Source of the DNA: Rhizobium album
GTDB lineage: Bacteria > Pseudomonadota > Alphaproteobacteria > Rhizobiales > Rhizobiaceae
DNA: 64,000 bases
Assembly (NCBI RefSeq): GCF_003122325.1
Contig: NZ_QFBC01000009.1
Span: 62,001 to 126,000 of the forward strand
Direction of reading: 5' to 3'
Position numbers and translations under genes: made by a program. Position 1 is the stretch's first letter. The number at the start of each line of letters is the position of its first letter. The notes under the pieces were generated by a model. It was not told the origin of the DNA and ran no database searches. It worked only from the letters and a program-made list of their open reading frames with translations. This document shows positions 51,842 to 61,482 of this stretch, one piece after another.

Positions 51842-52798
51842 TCACTGCGGCGATGCATTTTCGCCGGCGAGAACATCGGGATAGAGGGCGGCGGCGATGT
51901 CACGGATCGCGCCGGCCGTGCGTGGGCCGAAGTTGATCATGTAGGCGCCCTTGAGAACGATCAGTGCCTTGTCGCGGGCCGCCGGCGTCGTCTTGAGGGC
52001 CGGGATCGAGAAGACGTCCTCGGGTGTTGGACCGCCCTTGTCGTCCGGCATCATCACCACGACCTCGGGCGCGATCTCGACGAGGCTTTCCTCCGAGACG
52101 GACTTGTAACCCTTGAAGTCGAGCGGGTTGATGCCGCCGGCATAAGAGATGATGGCATTGGCAGCCGTTCCCTCGCCAGCCGCCGTCAGTTTCAGCAGGC
52201 CATGGAAAAACACCACCCGACGCCGGCGTTCGGCCGGGACCCGCTCGGCCAAAGCCGTCGCGGCGTTAAAATCCGCGGTGACGCGGGCGGCAAGCACCTT
52301 GCCTTGCTCTTCAAGGCCCAGCGTCCGGGAAATCAGCTCGATCTTGTCGATCATGCCTTCCAGCGAGTTCCTTTCCGGCACGAAGACGAGCGGGGTCGAC
52401 AGGGATTTGAGGATGTCGATGGCCGTCGACGGGCCGGCATCCTCGGAAGCGATTATCAGGTCGGGAGCAAGCGAGATCACCCCTTCCGCAGACAGCGCCC
52501 GGCGATAGCCGACATTCGGCTTCTGCTTCAGCGTTTCCGGATAGGTGCTGCCGCGGTCGACGGCGACGATTCGCTCTTCGGCGCCGAGCGCCACGACGAT
52601 TTCGCTGACGTCGGCGCCAAGCGTCAGGATCCGTTTCGCCGCAGACACCTGCACCTCGCGACCGAAGGCATCGCGAATCGGCTCTTCCGCGATGGCCGGC
52701 GGCGCGGCGGAAAGGACGCCGACGATGAGAAGCAGCAGCGCCATCCAGCGGCTCCGACCAGGTCTATGGGCGGCTCGGAGGCGGGATGAAACGGGCAT
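51842..52798 (-). CDS. Periplasmic hemin-binding protein (HmuT-like)
   Basis: 318 residues from the ATG at 52798 (GAGGAG six bases upstream), with a signal peptide ending near PAIAE. Type III binding fold: KRILTLGADVSEIVVALGAE, then GYRRALSAEGVISLAPDLII, typical of HmuT/BhuT. The usual partners HmuU and HmuV are not next to it. It is divergent from a TonB receptor of the heme type, with an iron box between. Confidence 0.88.
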   Translation of the reverse strand: MPVSSRLRAAHRPGRSRWMALLLLIVGVLSAAPPAIAEEPIRDAFGREVQVSAAKRILTLGADVSEIVVALGAEERIVAVDRGSTYPETLKQKPNVGYRRALSAEGVISLAPDLIIASEDAGPSTAIDILKSLSTPLVFVPERNSLEGMIDKIELISRTLGLEEQGKVLAARVTADFNAATALAERVPAERRRRVVFFHGLLKLTAAGEGTAANAIISYAGGINPLDFKGYKSVSEESLVEIAPEVVVMMPDDKGGPTPEDVFSIPALKTTPAARDKALIVLKGAYMINFGPRTAGAIRDIAAALYPDVLAGENASPQ

Positions 52799-52866
52799 GG
52801 CTGGCTCCTCGATATGGCATGTTGCCCGTTGCATAACCTTCGACCGCTTCATTGTAAAATTAAAGT

Positions 52867-52881
52867 TGACATTGATGGTCA
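52867..52881. promoter_or_regulatory. Candidate RirA iron-responsive operator
   Basis: TGA-N9-TCA lies in the 304-base divergent gap between the HmuT-like gene and the TonB receptor gene, within an A/T-rich stretch. This matches the IRO element bound by RirA in rhizobia. The rest of the gap holds ribosome sites and nothing else I recognise. Confidence 0.55.
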
Positions 52882-53102
52882 TATTTTAATACCCGTTGAA
52901 TCACGGGTCACCGCTCGCCATTTCCGGCACGCTGCGGCCCGCCCAGCCCGCCAGTGTCGCATAGCGGCTCAAGCCAGCCACCTTTCCGAAACGCCGCGCC
53001 GGCGCCGGCCATCCCGGTTCCGCTGCTGGCATTCTCCATTTTTGTCCGCCGGTCGCGCGAGGGTGCAGCGGCCGGGCGGATGCTGGTCTCAAGGGGGATC
53101 CG

Positions 53103-55208
53103 ATGGCCTATTTTTCCGATAAGCGACGCAAGCTCGCGGCAGGTTCGGCGCTGACGCTGCTGGCGCTGGCGATTGCGCAGCCCGCAGCGGCGCAGACGGC
53201 CGACACCAAGACAACGCGTGTATCGGCGGGACGCACCGGAGCAGACGGCGCCACCGTGCTCGACACGATCACCATCTCGGCCACCAAGGTCAAGCAGGCG
53301 GTGATCGACGCGCTGGCCGGCGTCAGCTACATCGGCGGCACCGAACTGGAGCGGATGCAGGCGGACACGCCGGCCGACCTGTTCCGCACGACGCCCGGTG
53401 TTGCCGCCTCCATGAACGGCGACGATCCGGCAACCGCGATCAACATCCGCGGCCTCGAACAATATGGTCGCGTCGTGGTGACGCTTGACGGTGCCCGCCA
53501 GGATTATTGGCGCGTCGGCCACGGCTCGGGCTCCTTCTACGTCGAGCCGGAACTCTTGAAGGATGTCACGGTCATTCGCGGTCCGGTGTCGAACGCCTAT
53601 GGGTCCGGCGGCATCGGCGGCGTCGTCTCCTTCGAGACCAAGGATGCCGGCGATTTTCTGCGCGACGGCGAGACCTGGGGCCTGAGCGAAAAACTCGGCT
53701 ACGAATCGAACGGCGACGGTTTTACCACCAGCACCATCGGCGCCTATCGCTTCAACGACGACGCCGACATCATCGGCAACGTCATCTATCGCAACCGCCA
53801 TGCCTATGAGGACGGCAACGGCGACACGGTGCCCTGGACCGGCGAGACCGTGCGCAACGCCTATCTCAAGAGCACGCTGCGTCCGGCCGACGGCCATGAA
53901 CTGAAGTTCGGTTTCATCCAGCAGCGTTACGACGATTACATCACCGGCTCCAGCGGCTCGACCTCGCCGACGCTCAGCCGCTACGATGCGGAGACGGAAA
54001 ACCGCACCTTCACCGCCAATTATACCTGGGATAACAGCGACGACCTGATCGATTTCAGCGCCAACGCCTATCACAACCGCACGCGCGCCGAGCAGACGCA
54101 GGTATGGCCGACGTCGGCACTCGGCAATTTCCGCTATTACGACGTCGCGACCAGCGGTTTCAGCGCCAAGAATTCGCCCCGATTCCACGGCCTCGGTTTC
54201 GACCATACGCTGACCTATGGCGGCGATTATTATTATCTCACCGGCGATTCCAATGCCGCGCATTTCGGCTCCGGCGACCAGCATGCCTACGGTGCTTTCC
54301 TGCAATGGCAGGGCGACCGCGACAACTGGCTGCAGCTGATCGCCGCCCTGCGCTACGACGGCTACCAGCTGGACGGCCAGACGCGCGAAACGCCGCCGCA
54401 GGATGCCTCGATCTCCGGTAATCGCTGGTCGCCGCGCGTCACCATCGGCGTCACGCCGGTCGAAGGCCTGCAATTCTACTCGACCTATTCCGAGGGTTAT
54501 CGGTCGCCGGGGCTGCAGGATGTGTTCCGCGGCGGCGGCGCGCATGGCAGCGGCGACAGCTATCGTCCGAACCTGCTGCTACAACCCGAAGTCGCCAGGA
54601 GCTTTGAAGCCGGTGTCAATATCAAGTATGACGACGTCTTCATGGCCGGCGACATGCTGCGCACCAAGGTCAATCTCTTCCATACCAATGTCGACGACTA
54701 CATCGACGTCGACCTTACCAACCCGATCCGCACGGCGGCGAATATCGGCGATGCCCGCCTCAAGGGCATCGAGATCGAAGGCATCTATGATTTCTCCTGG
54801 GGTTTCGTGAACCTCGCCGGTGCGCTGATCGATGCGGAAATGACCAGCGGCGTCTATGAGGGACAGACGCTTAACAACACGCCGCTGAACCGCGCCTCGG
54901 CGACCGTCGGCTTCCGCGCCTTCGACGACACGCTGACCTACGGCGTCCAGTTCATCCATATCGGCGACGTCACCCGCACCAGCCACACCAGCCCCGCCGC
55001 CGCGGCGATCGTCAGCGATGGCTTCAACCTCGTCAATGCCTTTGCCGACTGGCAGATCCATCGCGACCTGAAGCTGGGGGTCGGCGTTGAAAACATTTTC
55101 AACGTTGCCTATACCGATCCGCAAAGTTCGTGGTCCACGACATCGGCGACCGAACAGGGCAAGGGCCTGACGTTCAAGATCAATTTGACCGGCCGGATCG
55201 GCGGCTAG
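53103..55208 (+). CDS. TonB-dependent heme/hemoglobin-type receptor
   Basis: 701 residues. A signal peptide is cut near PAAAQ. The plug domain has VLDTITISATK as TonB box region and VTVIRGPVSNAYGSGGIGGV. The barrel resembles HmuR/ShmR heme receptors, including FYSTYSEGYRSPGLQDVFRG close to the conserved FRAP-NPNL region. GGGGG precedes the ATG. It is followed by the siderophore-interacting reductase, probably in one transcript. Confidence 0.9.
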   Translation: MAYFSDKRRKLAAGSALTLLALAIAQPAAAQTADTKTTRVSAGRTGADGATVLDTITISATKVKQAVIDALAGVSYIGGTELERMQADTPADLFRTTPGVAASMNGDDPATAINIRGLEQYGRVVVTLDGARQDYWRVGHGSGSFYVEPELLKDVTVIRGPVSNAYGSGGIGGVVSFETKDAGDFLRDGETWGLSEKLGYESNGDGFTTSTIGAYRFNDDADIIGNVIYRNRHAYEDGNGDTVPWTGETVRNAYLKSTLRPADGHELKFGFIQQRYDDYITGSSGSTSPTLSRYDAETENRTFTANYTWDNSDDLIDFSANAYHNRTRAEQTQVWPTSALGNFRYYDVATSGFSAKNSPRFHGLGFDHTLTYGGDYYYLTGDSNAAHFGSGDQHAYGAFLQWQGDRDNWLQLIAALRYDGYQLDGQTRETPPQDASISGNRWSPRVTIGVTPVEGLQFYSTYSEGYRSPGLQDVFRGGGAHGSGDSYRPNLLLQPEVARSFEAGVNIKYDDVFMAGDMLRTKVNLFHTNVDDYIDVDLTNPIRTAANIGDARLKGIEIEGIYDFSWGFVNLAGALIDAEMTSGVYEGQTLNNTPLNRASATVGFRAFDDTLTYGVQFIHIGDVTRTSHTSPAAAAIVSDGFNLVNAFADWQIHRDLKLGVGVENIFNVAYTDPQSSWSTTSATEQGKGLTFKINLTGRIGG

Positions 55209-55276
55209 ACCCTTTTCGCCGGCCGCGCATCCTGCCCGCCCGGCAATCCAGATGTATTTCAGGACAGAACACGCAG

Positions 55277-56368
55277 ATGACACAGCTACATTGCCGCATG
55301 GAACTCAGCCTCACGAGGTTGCCGAACTACCTGCACCTGATCGTCGACCGGCTGGCGAGTTTCGATGCTGCGGTTCGCCAGGACGAAAGCCGGATCGATT
55401 TCGAATTTTCCTTCGGCACGGCCCGCTTCGACGTGACGCCGGAACGGCTGGTTATGAGCGCGGCGGCGCCGGATGTCGAAGATCTGCGGCGGCTGAAGGA
55501 ATTGCTCGGGGTCGCCATCCAGCTTTATGCCAAGGGCGAGATGTTCGAGATGACATGGAGCGGCGATCTTGCCGACGATACGACGCTATCCTCTTTCCGG
55601 CTGATGCGGGTGGTCCATGCCAGGCAACTGACGCCGGGCATGCGCCGCATCCGGCTCGAAGGTGAAAATCTCGAGCGTTTCGAGAGCTTTACCGGCATGC
55701 ATATCCGCATGCTGTTTCCGACAGCGACCAATCCGGAGCCGGCCTGGCCGATCGCCGGCGCCAACGGCCTTGCCGTCTGGCCATCGGAGGAGCGCAAGCC
55801 CGTTGCCCGCGTCTATACGATCCGCACGCTCGACGCGAAGGCCGGCTGGATGGATGTGGATTTTGTCGTCCATGGCGATGCGGAAGGCGGCGACGAGGGC
55901 ATCGGTTCGGCCTGGGCGAGCCACGCCGGTGAGGGCGACGTGGTCGGTATCATGGGGCCGCTCGGCCGTCCGGTGCGGCCGGCCGACTGGTATGTGATGG
56001 GCTGCGACGAAACCGGCTTGCCGGCCTTGAGCCGCATCCTCGAACGCCTGCCGGCGCATGTCCGCGGCGTCGCTTATGTCGAAGTCGCCGATGCGGCCGA
56101 CGAACAGTCGATCTCTCACCCCGATGGCGTCGAGCTGCACTGGATCCATCGCAACGGCATTCCCGGCGGCGAACATCCCGGACTGGTCGATGCCATCTGT
56201 GCCGTGGGCTGGCCGGACGATATGTCGAGTTTCGGCTGGTTCGCCTCGGAAGCGGATGCGGCGAGGCGCGTGCGCGAATACTGGCGCAACACCCTGTCCT
56301 ATGGGCGCGACCAGACACTGGCCGCCGGCTACTGGAAGCGCGGCGCACAGGGCTTGATGGCCGGCTGA
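55277..56368 (+). CDS. DUF2218-SIP fusion: siderophore/heme-iron reductase
   Basis: 363 residues. The first about 95 residues form a DUF2218 domain (LPNYLHLIVDRLASFDAAVR). Then comes an FAD-binding siderophore-interacting protein with RVYTIRTLDAKAGWMDVDFV (flavin-binding R-x-Y-T), and a C-terminal SIP domain with WFASEADAARRVREYWRNTL. SIP enzymes reduce ferric siderophores in the cytoplasm. The ATG at 55277 follows the receptor stop by 68 bases. Confidence 0.88.
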   Translation: MTQLHCRMELSLTRLPNYLHLIVDRLASFDAAVRQDESRIDFEFSFGTARFDVTPERLVMSAAAPDVEDLRRLKELLGVAIQLYAKGEMFEMTWSGDLADDTTLSSFRLMRVVHARQLTPGMRRIRLEGENLERFESFTGMHIRMLFPTATNPEPAWPIAGANGLAVWPSEERKPVARVYTIRTLDAKAGWMDVDFVVHGDAEGGDEGIGSAWASHAGEGDVVGIMGPLGRPVRPADWYVMGCDETGLPALSRILERLPAHVRGVAYVEVADAADEQSISHPDGVELHWIHRNGIPGGEHPGLVDAICAVGWPDDMSSFGWFASEADAARRVREYWRNTLSYGRDQTLAAGYWKRGAQGLMAG

Positions 56369-56541
56369 CGTTTTTTTCGTTTCCGGTGCCTGGCGATGCG
56401 GCCGCTGCTTTCTGGGGAAGACCGGCGATTGTGGCCTGTCGGTCACAAGGGTGACGGAACTGTCTTCTGCGACAAACCGTCCGGTGTTCCCGCCCGATTG
56501 ATACTTTAATCCTCAAACCTTGCTGTTTCAGGAGTATCTTC

Positions 56542-57231
56542 TTGCATACGTTATTGATGACCCGGCGCGACCTTCTCCGGGCCGGGGGCGGTATCTCGAC
56601 CCTTCTTTTAGCCGGATGCGCCACTACCCAGCCCGTGGCGGTTCCTGTCGAAAAGCCCGAACCGCCACCGCTGTCCTATGCCGATATCTATGCGGCAAAG
56701 GCCGATGAGCCGTTTCCTCTTCCCGCCATTCCGTACCAGAGGATCGATCCACGCTTCTATCGCCGTATCGTCGACAACCCGACGGCAGAGAAGCCGGGCA
56801 CGATCGTCGTCGATACCGCCAATCATTTCTTGTACCTGGTCCAGGCCGACGGCCGGGCCATGCGTTACGGTGTCGGCCTGGGGCGCGCCGGTTTTGCCTG
56901 GTCGGGCCGCGGCGTCATCCAGTACAAGCGCCGCTGGCCGCGCTGGACGCCGCCCGACGAAATGGTCGCCCGCCAGCCGGAACTCAAACCCTACAGCATC
57001 GCCAATGGCGGCATGGACCCGGGGCTGCGCAATCCTCTCGGCGCCCGCGCGCTCTATATCTTCCAGAATGGCGAGGATACTCTCTACCGCGTGCACGGAT
57101 CGCCGGAATGGGCCTCGATCGGCAAATCCGTATCCGCAGGCTGTGTCCGGATGATCAATCAGGACGTTTGCGACCTGCATGACCGCGTTTCCAGCAAGGC
57201 TGCGATCGTCGTGACGGAGCTGCCGGCCTGA
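56542..57231 (+). CDS. L,D-transpeptidase (YkuD type), lipoprotein
   Basis: 229 residues. The N-terminus combines an RR sequence with a lipobox (LLLAGC). The YkuD domain starts at GTIVVDTANHFLYLVQADGR. The catalytic motif is HGSPEWASIGKSVSAGCVRM, the HGT...S.GC.R pattern. It forms 3-3 cross-links or anchors proteins to peptidoglycan. The TTG start is supported by GGAG seven bases upstream; an ATG at 56557 is the alternative. Confidence 0.9.
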   Translation: MHTLLMTRRDLLRAGGGISTLLLAGCATTQPVAVPVEKPEPPPLSYADIYAAKADEPFPLPAIPYQRIDPRFYRRIVDNPTAEKPGTIVVDTANHFLYLVQADGRAMRYGVGLGRAGFAWSGRGVIQYKRRWPRWTPPDEMVARQPELKPYSIANGGMDPGLRNPLGARALYIFQNGEDTLYRVHGSPEWASIGKSVSAGCVRMINQDVCDLHDRVSSKAAIVVTELPA

Positions 57232-57270
57232 TAGGCGTTACCTGAAGACAAACACACGAAGCGCGGCGCT

Positions 57271-58323
57271 TCAGGGCGTCTTTGTCAGCTTTTCGCCGTT
57301 GAACGGATCGGCGAGGGCTGCGGCCGGGCGGCTGATCGGGTAGGACGTCTGCGAAATCCGGCTGGCCAGTTTCTCGGGGCCGTTTTCCTTGAGCAGCGCG
57401 CGGAAGCTCGGATGCATGCCGCCGTCGACGTAGGACATGGCGTGGTTTTCCGTTTCCTCCGTCAGCAGCCTGTCGATTTCCTTGGTCTGCGTGGACCAGG
57501 CTGCAGCCACCCGCGGATCGACCACGCCTGCCGCCGGGCAATCCGCCAGCGGGCTGCGGGGCTCGCCGTCGCCAAACGTCGTGTCGAAGACGTAGCGACG
57601 TCCGCAGACCGACACCTTCGGCTGCTGGCGCGTCGTCTCGAAACTGTCGTAGCCTTGCTTGAGCGTGCGCCAGAACGAAAAATTCGGGTCATCCCGATGC
57701 GCGACCAGTTTCCGGGCTGTCATCCGGAAGGGGAACGCCTGGACCTGAAACCTGTCCTGGCCGCCGTCCAGCGCCTTCTGCACCAGCGAATAGATTTCGC
57801 CGACGCCCTGATCGGTCATGGCGTAACAGCCGGAGGACGAACAGGCACCATGGACCATCAGCGCTTCGCCGGTATAACCGAGAGCGGATTCCAGCCGGTT
57901 CGGATAACCGAGGTTGAAGGACAGGTAATATTGCGATTTCGGGTTCAGCATGCCCTTCGAGACATGGTAGAAACCTTCCGGCGCCTGTCGGTCGCCCGAT
58001 TTGGTCTTCGGGCCGAGCTTTCCGGACCAGCGGCACATCGGATAGCTCTTGAGAAGCGCATAGCGCCCGCTGCGATCCTGCTTCCAGACTTCCAGGACGC
58101 TTTCTTCCTTGAAGATGCGCACCAGAACAGGGCTTTCGGCCGTCATTCCCTTCTTCTGCATCTCCTTGAGCAAAGCCGCCGGAATCTTGGGCGTAGCGAC
58201 GCCCAGATCGTCCAGGGCAGCCGAGGTGCAGCCGGTCAGCGCGATGGCGAGGCTACCCAGGAACAGGCCCGAGGCAACGGCACGCTTTAATCCGGAAAGG
58301 GCTTTGCGAACAGACGAAATCAT
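57271..58323 (-). CDS. L,D-transpeptidase (YafK type), lipoprotein
   Basis: 350 residues from the ATG at 58323, with a lipobox LTGC. The catalytic motif is HGACSSSGCYAMTD, the YafK/ErfK-K subgroup form. DRQAPEGFYHVSKGMLNP lies upstream of it as expected. YafK-type enzymes include DpaA, which cuts lipoprotein from peptidoglycan. It is convergent with the YkuD-type gene. Confidence 0.88.
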   Translation of the reverse strand: MISSVRKALSGLKRAVASGLFLGSLAIALTGCTSAALDDLGVATPKIPAALLKEMQKKGMTAESPVLVRIFKEESVLEVWKQDRSGRYALLKSYPMCRWSGKLGPKTKSGDRQAPEGFYHVSKGMLNPKSQYYLSFNLGYPNRLESALGYTGEALMVHGACSSSGCYAMTDQGVGEIYSLVQKALDGGQDRFQVQAFPFRMTARKLVAHRDDPNFSFWRTLKQGYDSFETTRQQPKVSVCGRRYVFDTTFGDGEPRSPLADCPAAGVVDPRVAAAWSTQTKEIDRLLTEETENHAMSYVDGGMHPSFRALLKENGPEKLASRISQTSYPISRPAAALADPFNGEKLTKTP

Positions 58324-58505
58324 CAATAACAGGGTCCGGCGGCAGTGAGGACGTCGTTGTAGGGCGGCTGTGCTTGCAGCGCAACCGCTCCTTCGAGGGA
58401 GTATCATCCGGAATTGCGGTTAATCCTTGGTTTACCCGGCCGCTTTAAGGCCCAGGGCGGGCCGGTTTCCGGAGGATGCCGGACATTCGACACCTCTGCC
58501 GGATG

Positions 58506-60833
58506 TCAGGCGACACTCACGCTGGTTACCGTGCCGCTCTGCCGGTCCAGCATGGCACGGAACTCGGCTTCGGGAACCGGCGGGCTGAAATAATAGCCCT
58601 GGGTTTCCGAGCAGCCGGCCTTGGTGATCAGGTCGAGCTGCGCCTGCGTCTCGACACCTTCCGCCGTGGTCAGCATGTTGAGGTTGCGGCCGAGCGTCGC
58701 GATGGACTGGACGATGGCAAAGCTGTCGGGCCGGCTTTCCAGATCGCGTACGAAGCTGCGGTCGATCTTGAGCTTGTCGAAGGGAAAACGCTGCAGATAG
58801 CTCAGCGACGAGTAGCCGGTGCCGAAATCGTCGAGCGCGATGGTCAGGCCGAGCGAACGCAGCCGGCTCAAAACGTCCAGATTGGCGGCGTTGTCCTGCA
58901 GCAGCACCGACTCGGTGATTTCCAGTTCCAGTCGCCGCGCGTCGAACTTGGTCGTCGCCAGCGCCGCTTTTACCGTGCCGACCAGATCCGTCTGGCGAAA
59001 CTGGACCGGTGAAAGATTGACGCAAACGCGAATGTTTCCCGGCCAGCCGAGGGCATCGCGACAGGCCTGCAGCAACACCCATTCGCCGAGCGTGTCGATG
59101 AAGCCGGTTTCTTCCGCCAGCGGGATGAATTCCGCCGGCGAAATCAGACCGCGCTGCGGATGGCGCCAGCGCACCAGCGCCTCGCTGGCGACGATCCTGC
59201 GGGTCTTGAGCGAAATCTGCGGCTGGTAGTGAACCTCGAATTGCCCAAGCCGGATGCCGTGGCGCATATCGGCTTCCAGGTTGCGCCGGCTCTGGAGCTG
59301 CTCTTCCATCTGCTGGGAGAAGAAGCGATAGACCGCAGTGCCGTCGGCCTTGGCCCGGTAGAGCGCCAGGTCGGCGTTCTTCATGAGCTGGTCGGTATCG
59401 TCGCCATCCCGCGGCGCCATGGCAATGCCGATGCTGGTGCTGACGTGGATCTCGTTGCCGTCGATATGGTAGGGCCGGCTGACGGTGGCGATGAGGCGTT
59501 CCGCCAGCTCGCGGGTGCTGTCGAGCGACGTGTCGGCGCAAGAATGCAGCACGGCGAATTCGTCGCCGCCGAGGCGGGCGACGATGTCACCGGGCGAGAC
59601 GGCATCGTGCAGCCGCTTGGCGACCTTGCGCAGCAGGGCATCGCCGGTCGGATGGCCGAGTGTGTCGTTGACTTCCTTGAAACGATCGAGATCGAGGCAG
59701 AGGATGACGAAGGGCTTGCCGTTGGCGACGAGCCCGCGCAATGCCTGGCCGATGCTTTGCCAGAACAGCAGCCGGTTGGGCATGTCGGTCAGCGCATCGT
59801 GGTGGGCCATGTGCACCACGCGATCCTGGACGCGGTGGCGCTCGGTGACATCCTCGAAGGTGCAGACCCAGCCGCCTTCACCCATCCGTTCGTGCGACGC
59901 CGTCAGCACCACGCCGTTGGGGAGGTGATGGATATGGTCGCTGAGAACGGCGATGTCGTTCCGGTCGCGCGTCTCATCTCCGGCAGAAATGCCCGCCGCA
60001 TCGGGCAGCAGGTCCGGCGCGATGAGATCCGCCAGCGGGGTTCCCGGCGCGACCTGCGCTTCGTCGAGCCCGAACAGGGCGGTGAAGCGTGAATTGTGGA
60101 CGATGACGCGATTTTGTTCGTCGAGCAGGCAGAGGCCGAGCGACATGGCTTCGATCGCAGCATCGAACCGGGCATTCTGCAGTGCCACGGTCTGTTCCTT
60201 CGCCCGCAGGATCTTCTGGGCGCGGCCAAGAAGGCCATTGTGGATGAGCAGCAGCAGGATCAGCAGGCAGCCGCCGGCGATCATGCCGATGGTGACCCAG
60301 GTCAATGCCCATTGCAGGTCGAAAAGACTGTGGCGGTCGTTGGCGATGCGCGCCGAATTCCACATGTTACCGCTGGCGGAAAGCCTTGCCAGCTTCGGAT
60401 AGATCGGTTCCAGGATGGTGAGGATGCGGCCCGGCGTGCCCGGTACGGAAAGGTCATCGAGTAGCGGCCGGGTCTGGTCGAGCGCCGCTTCGAGATCATC
60501 GAGAATGCGGCCGAGGCGCGGATCGGATTCGACGAACTTCTCCACCCCTTTGGCGCGCAGGGCCTTGAGTCGATTGACGACGATATCGAAGCGCAGCCGG
60601 ACCTCGTCTGCGTCGATGCGATCGTCATTCATGCCGAAGGCGCTGACACGTTGTTCGAGCCTGGCGAACTCGCCAGGTGCCTGAGCCACCGTCCAGGTGA
60701 CATTGCCCAGCCCGACATCTTCCAGCGCGGCCTGGCGTTGAAGGACGAGCGCGGAAATATAGACGGCCGAGGCAATGAAGCCCAGGATCACGATAGTCAG
60801 CGCTGTGCGGAGGAAGCGCATATGAACCGACAC
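58506..60833 (-). CDS. Membrane GGDEF-EAL protein with PAS domain
   Basis: 775 residues. Two membrane helices (near residues 10-30 and 175-200) enclose a periplasmic sensor of about 140 residues. A PAS domain follows, then GGDEF (RLGGDEF intact) and EAL (SEALVRWRHP intact, plus DDFGTGYSSLSYLQRFPFDK). It could both make and break cyclic di-GMP. The GTG start is three bases after the stop of a small periplasmic protein gene, so the two form an operon and the small protein may be its sensor partner. Confidence 0.92.
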   Translation of the reverse strand: MSVHMRFLRTALTIVILGFIASAVYISALVLQRQAALEDVGLGNVTWTVAQAPGEFARLEQRVSAFGMNDDRIDADEVRLRFDIVVNRLKALRAKGVEKFVESDPRLGRILDDLEAALDQTRPLLDDLSVPGTPGRILTILEPIYPKLARLSASGNMWNSARIANDRHSLFDLQWALTWVTIGMIAGGCLLILLLLIHNGLLGRAQKILRAKEQTVALQNARFDAAIEAMSLGLCLLDEQNRVIVHNSRFTALFGLDEAQVAPGTPLADLIAPDLLPDAAGISAGDETRDRNDIAVLSDHIHHLPNGVVLTASHERMGEGGWVCTFEDVTERHRVQDRVVHMAHHDALTDMPNRLLFWQSIGQALRGLVANGKPFVILCLDLDRFKEVNDTLGHPTGDALLRKVAKRLHDAVSPGDIVARLGGDEFAVLHSCADTSLDSTRELAERLIATVSRPYHIDGNEIHVSTSIGIAMAPRDGDDTDQLMKNADLALYRAKADGTAVYRFFSQQMEEQLQSRRNLEADMRHGIRLGQFEVHYQPQISLKTRRIVASEALVRWRHPQRGLISPAEFIPLAEETGFIDTLGEWVLLQACRDALGWPGNIRVCVNLSPVQFRQTDLVGTVKAALATTKFDARRLELEITESVLLQDNAANLDVLSRLRSLGLTIALDDFGTGYSSLSYLQRFPFDKLKIDRSFVRDLESRPDSFAIVQSIATLGRNLNMLTTAEGVETQAQLDLITKAGCSETQGYYFSPPVPEAEFRAMLDRQSGTVTSVSVA

Positions 60834-60836
60834 GTG

Positions 60837-61304
60837 TTATTCGACGGAGATTGCCTTGACCTGCCAGACGGCCCGGCCATGATAGGGTTGCTTCTGCAGC
60901 ACGGGGTCGCTGTCGAAGGGATAGATGACGAAGAACGGACCCTGATCGTCGATCGGCATGTATTTGCCGTCGCGCTTGACGGCGAGGATCGTGCCGAACG
61001 TCGCGAAATCGCTGCTCGGGATATCGACACTATAGTCATTGAGGGCGGTGACGACGGCTGTCTCACCCCGGGCATTGGCCTTTTGCAGCAGCAACGCCAT
61101 CGGTACGCCTTCGAAGTCGACGACGCCGTCGTTCCACGGGGTCGACGTCTTGACCGACACCAGCCCCATCGCCTCCAGTTGATTGCGGTCGAACGTGACC
61201 GAACCCGATGAACTGGTGATCGTCACCGCCGGCACGTCCTGTGCCGATGCGGGCACAAGAAAGGCAGCAAAGGTTGCAAAAATGATGGAGATGAGAAGGC
61301 GCAT
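60837..61304 (-). CDS. Periplasmic molybdopterin-oxidoreductase-like protein, probable partner of the GGDEF-EAL enzyme
   Basis: 155 residues: a signal peptide cut near ASA, then a short form of the molybdopterin-binding oxidoreductase fold (VTFDRNQLEAMG, FEGVPMALLLQKANARGETA and DYSVDIPSSDF). There is no cysteine in the protein, so it cannot bind the molybdenum as sulfite oxidase does. A binding or sensing role is more likely. It lies three bases ahead of the cyclic di-GMP gene. Confidence 0.75.
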   Translation of the reverse strand: MRLLISIIFATFAAFLVPASAQDVPAVTITSSSGSVTFDRNQLEAMGLVSVKTSTPWNDGVVDFEGVPMALLLQKANARGETAVVTALNDYSVDIPSSDFATFGTILAVKRDGKYMPIDDQGPFFVIYPFDSDPVLQKQPYHGRAVWQVKAISVE

Positions 61305-61482
61305 GGGAGGTGGAGGCTTTCAAACTGCTAATTTAGTTGTGAGGTCGAGCCTGCGCTGGAAATCTTTAAAGGCTGATTAACAGTGGTTGTGCGGTAAAAA
61401 CAGAATTAACAATTCTTGCTTGTGCGACCCGCATGTGTTCCGGAGCGGCACGTCGCGATGGGTTGCCGTTGGCAGACGCCTG

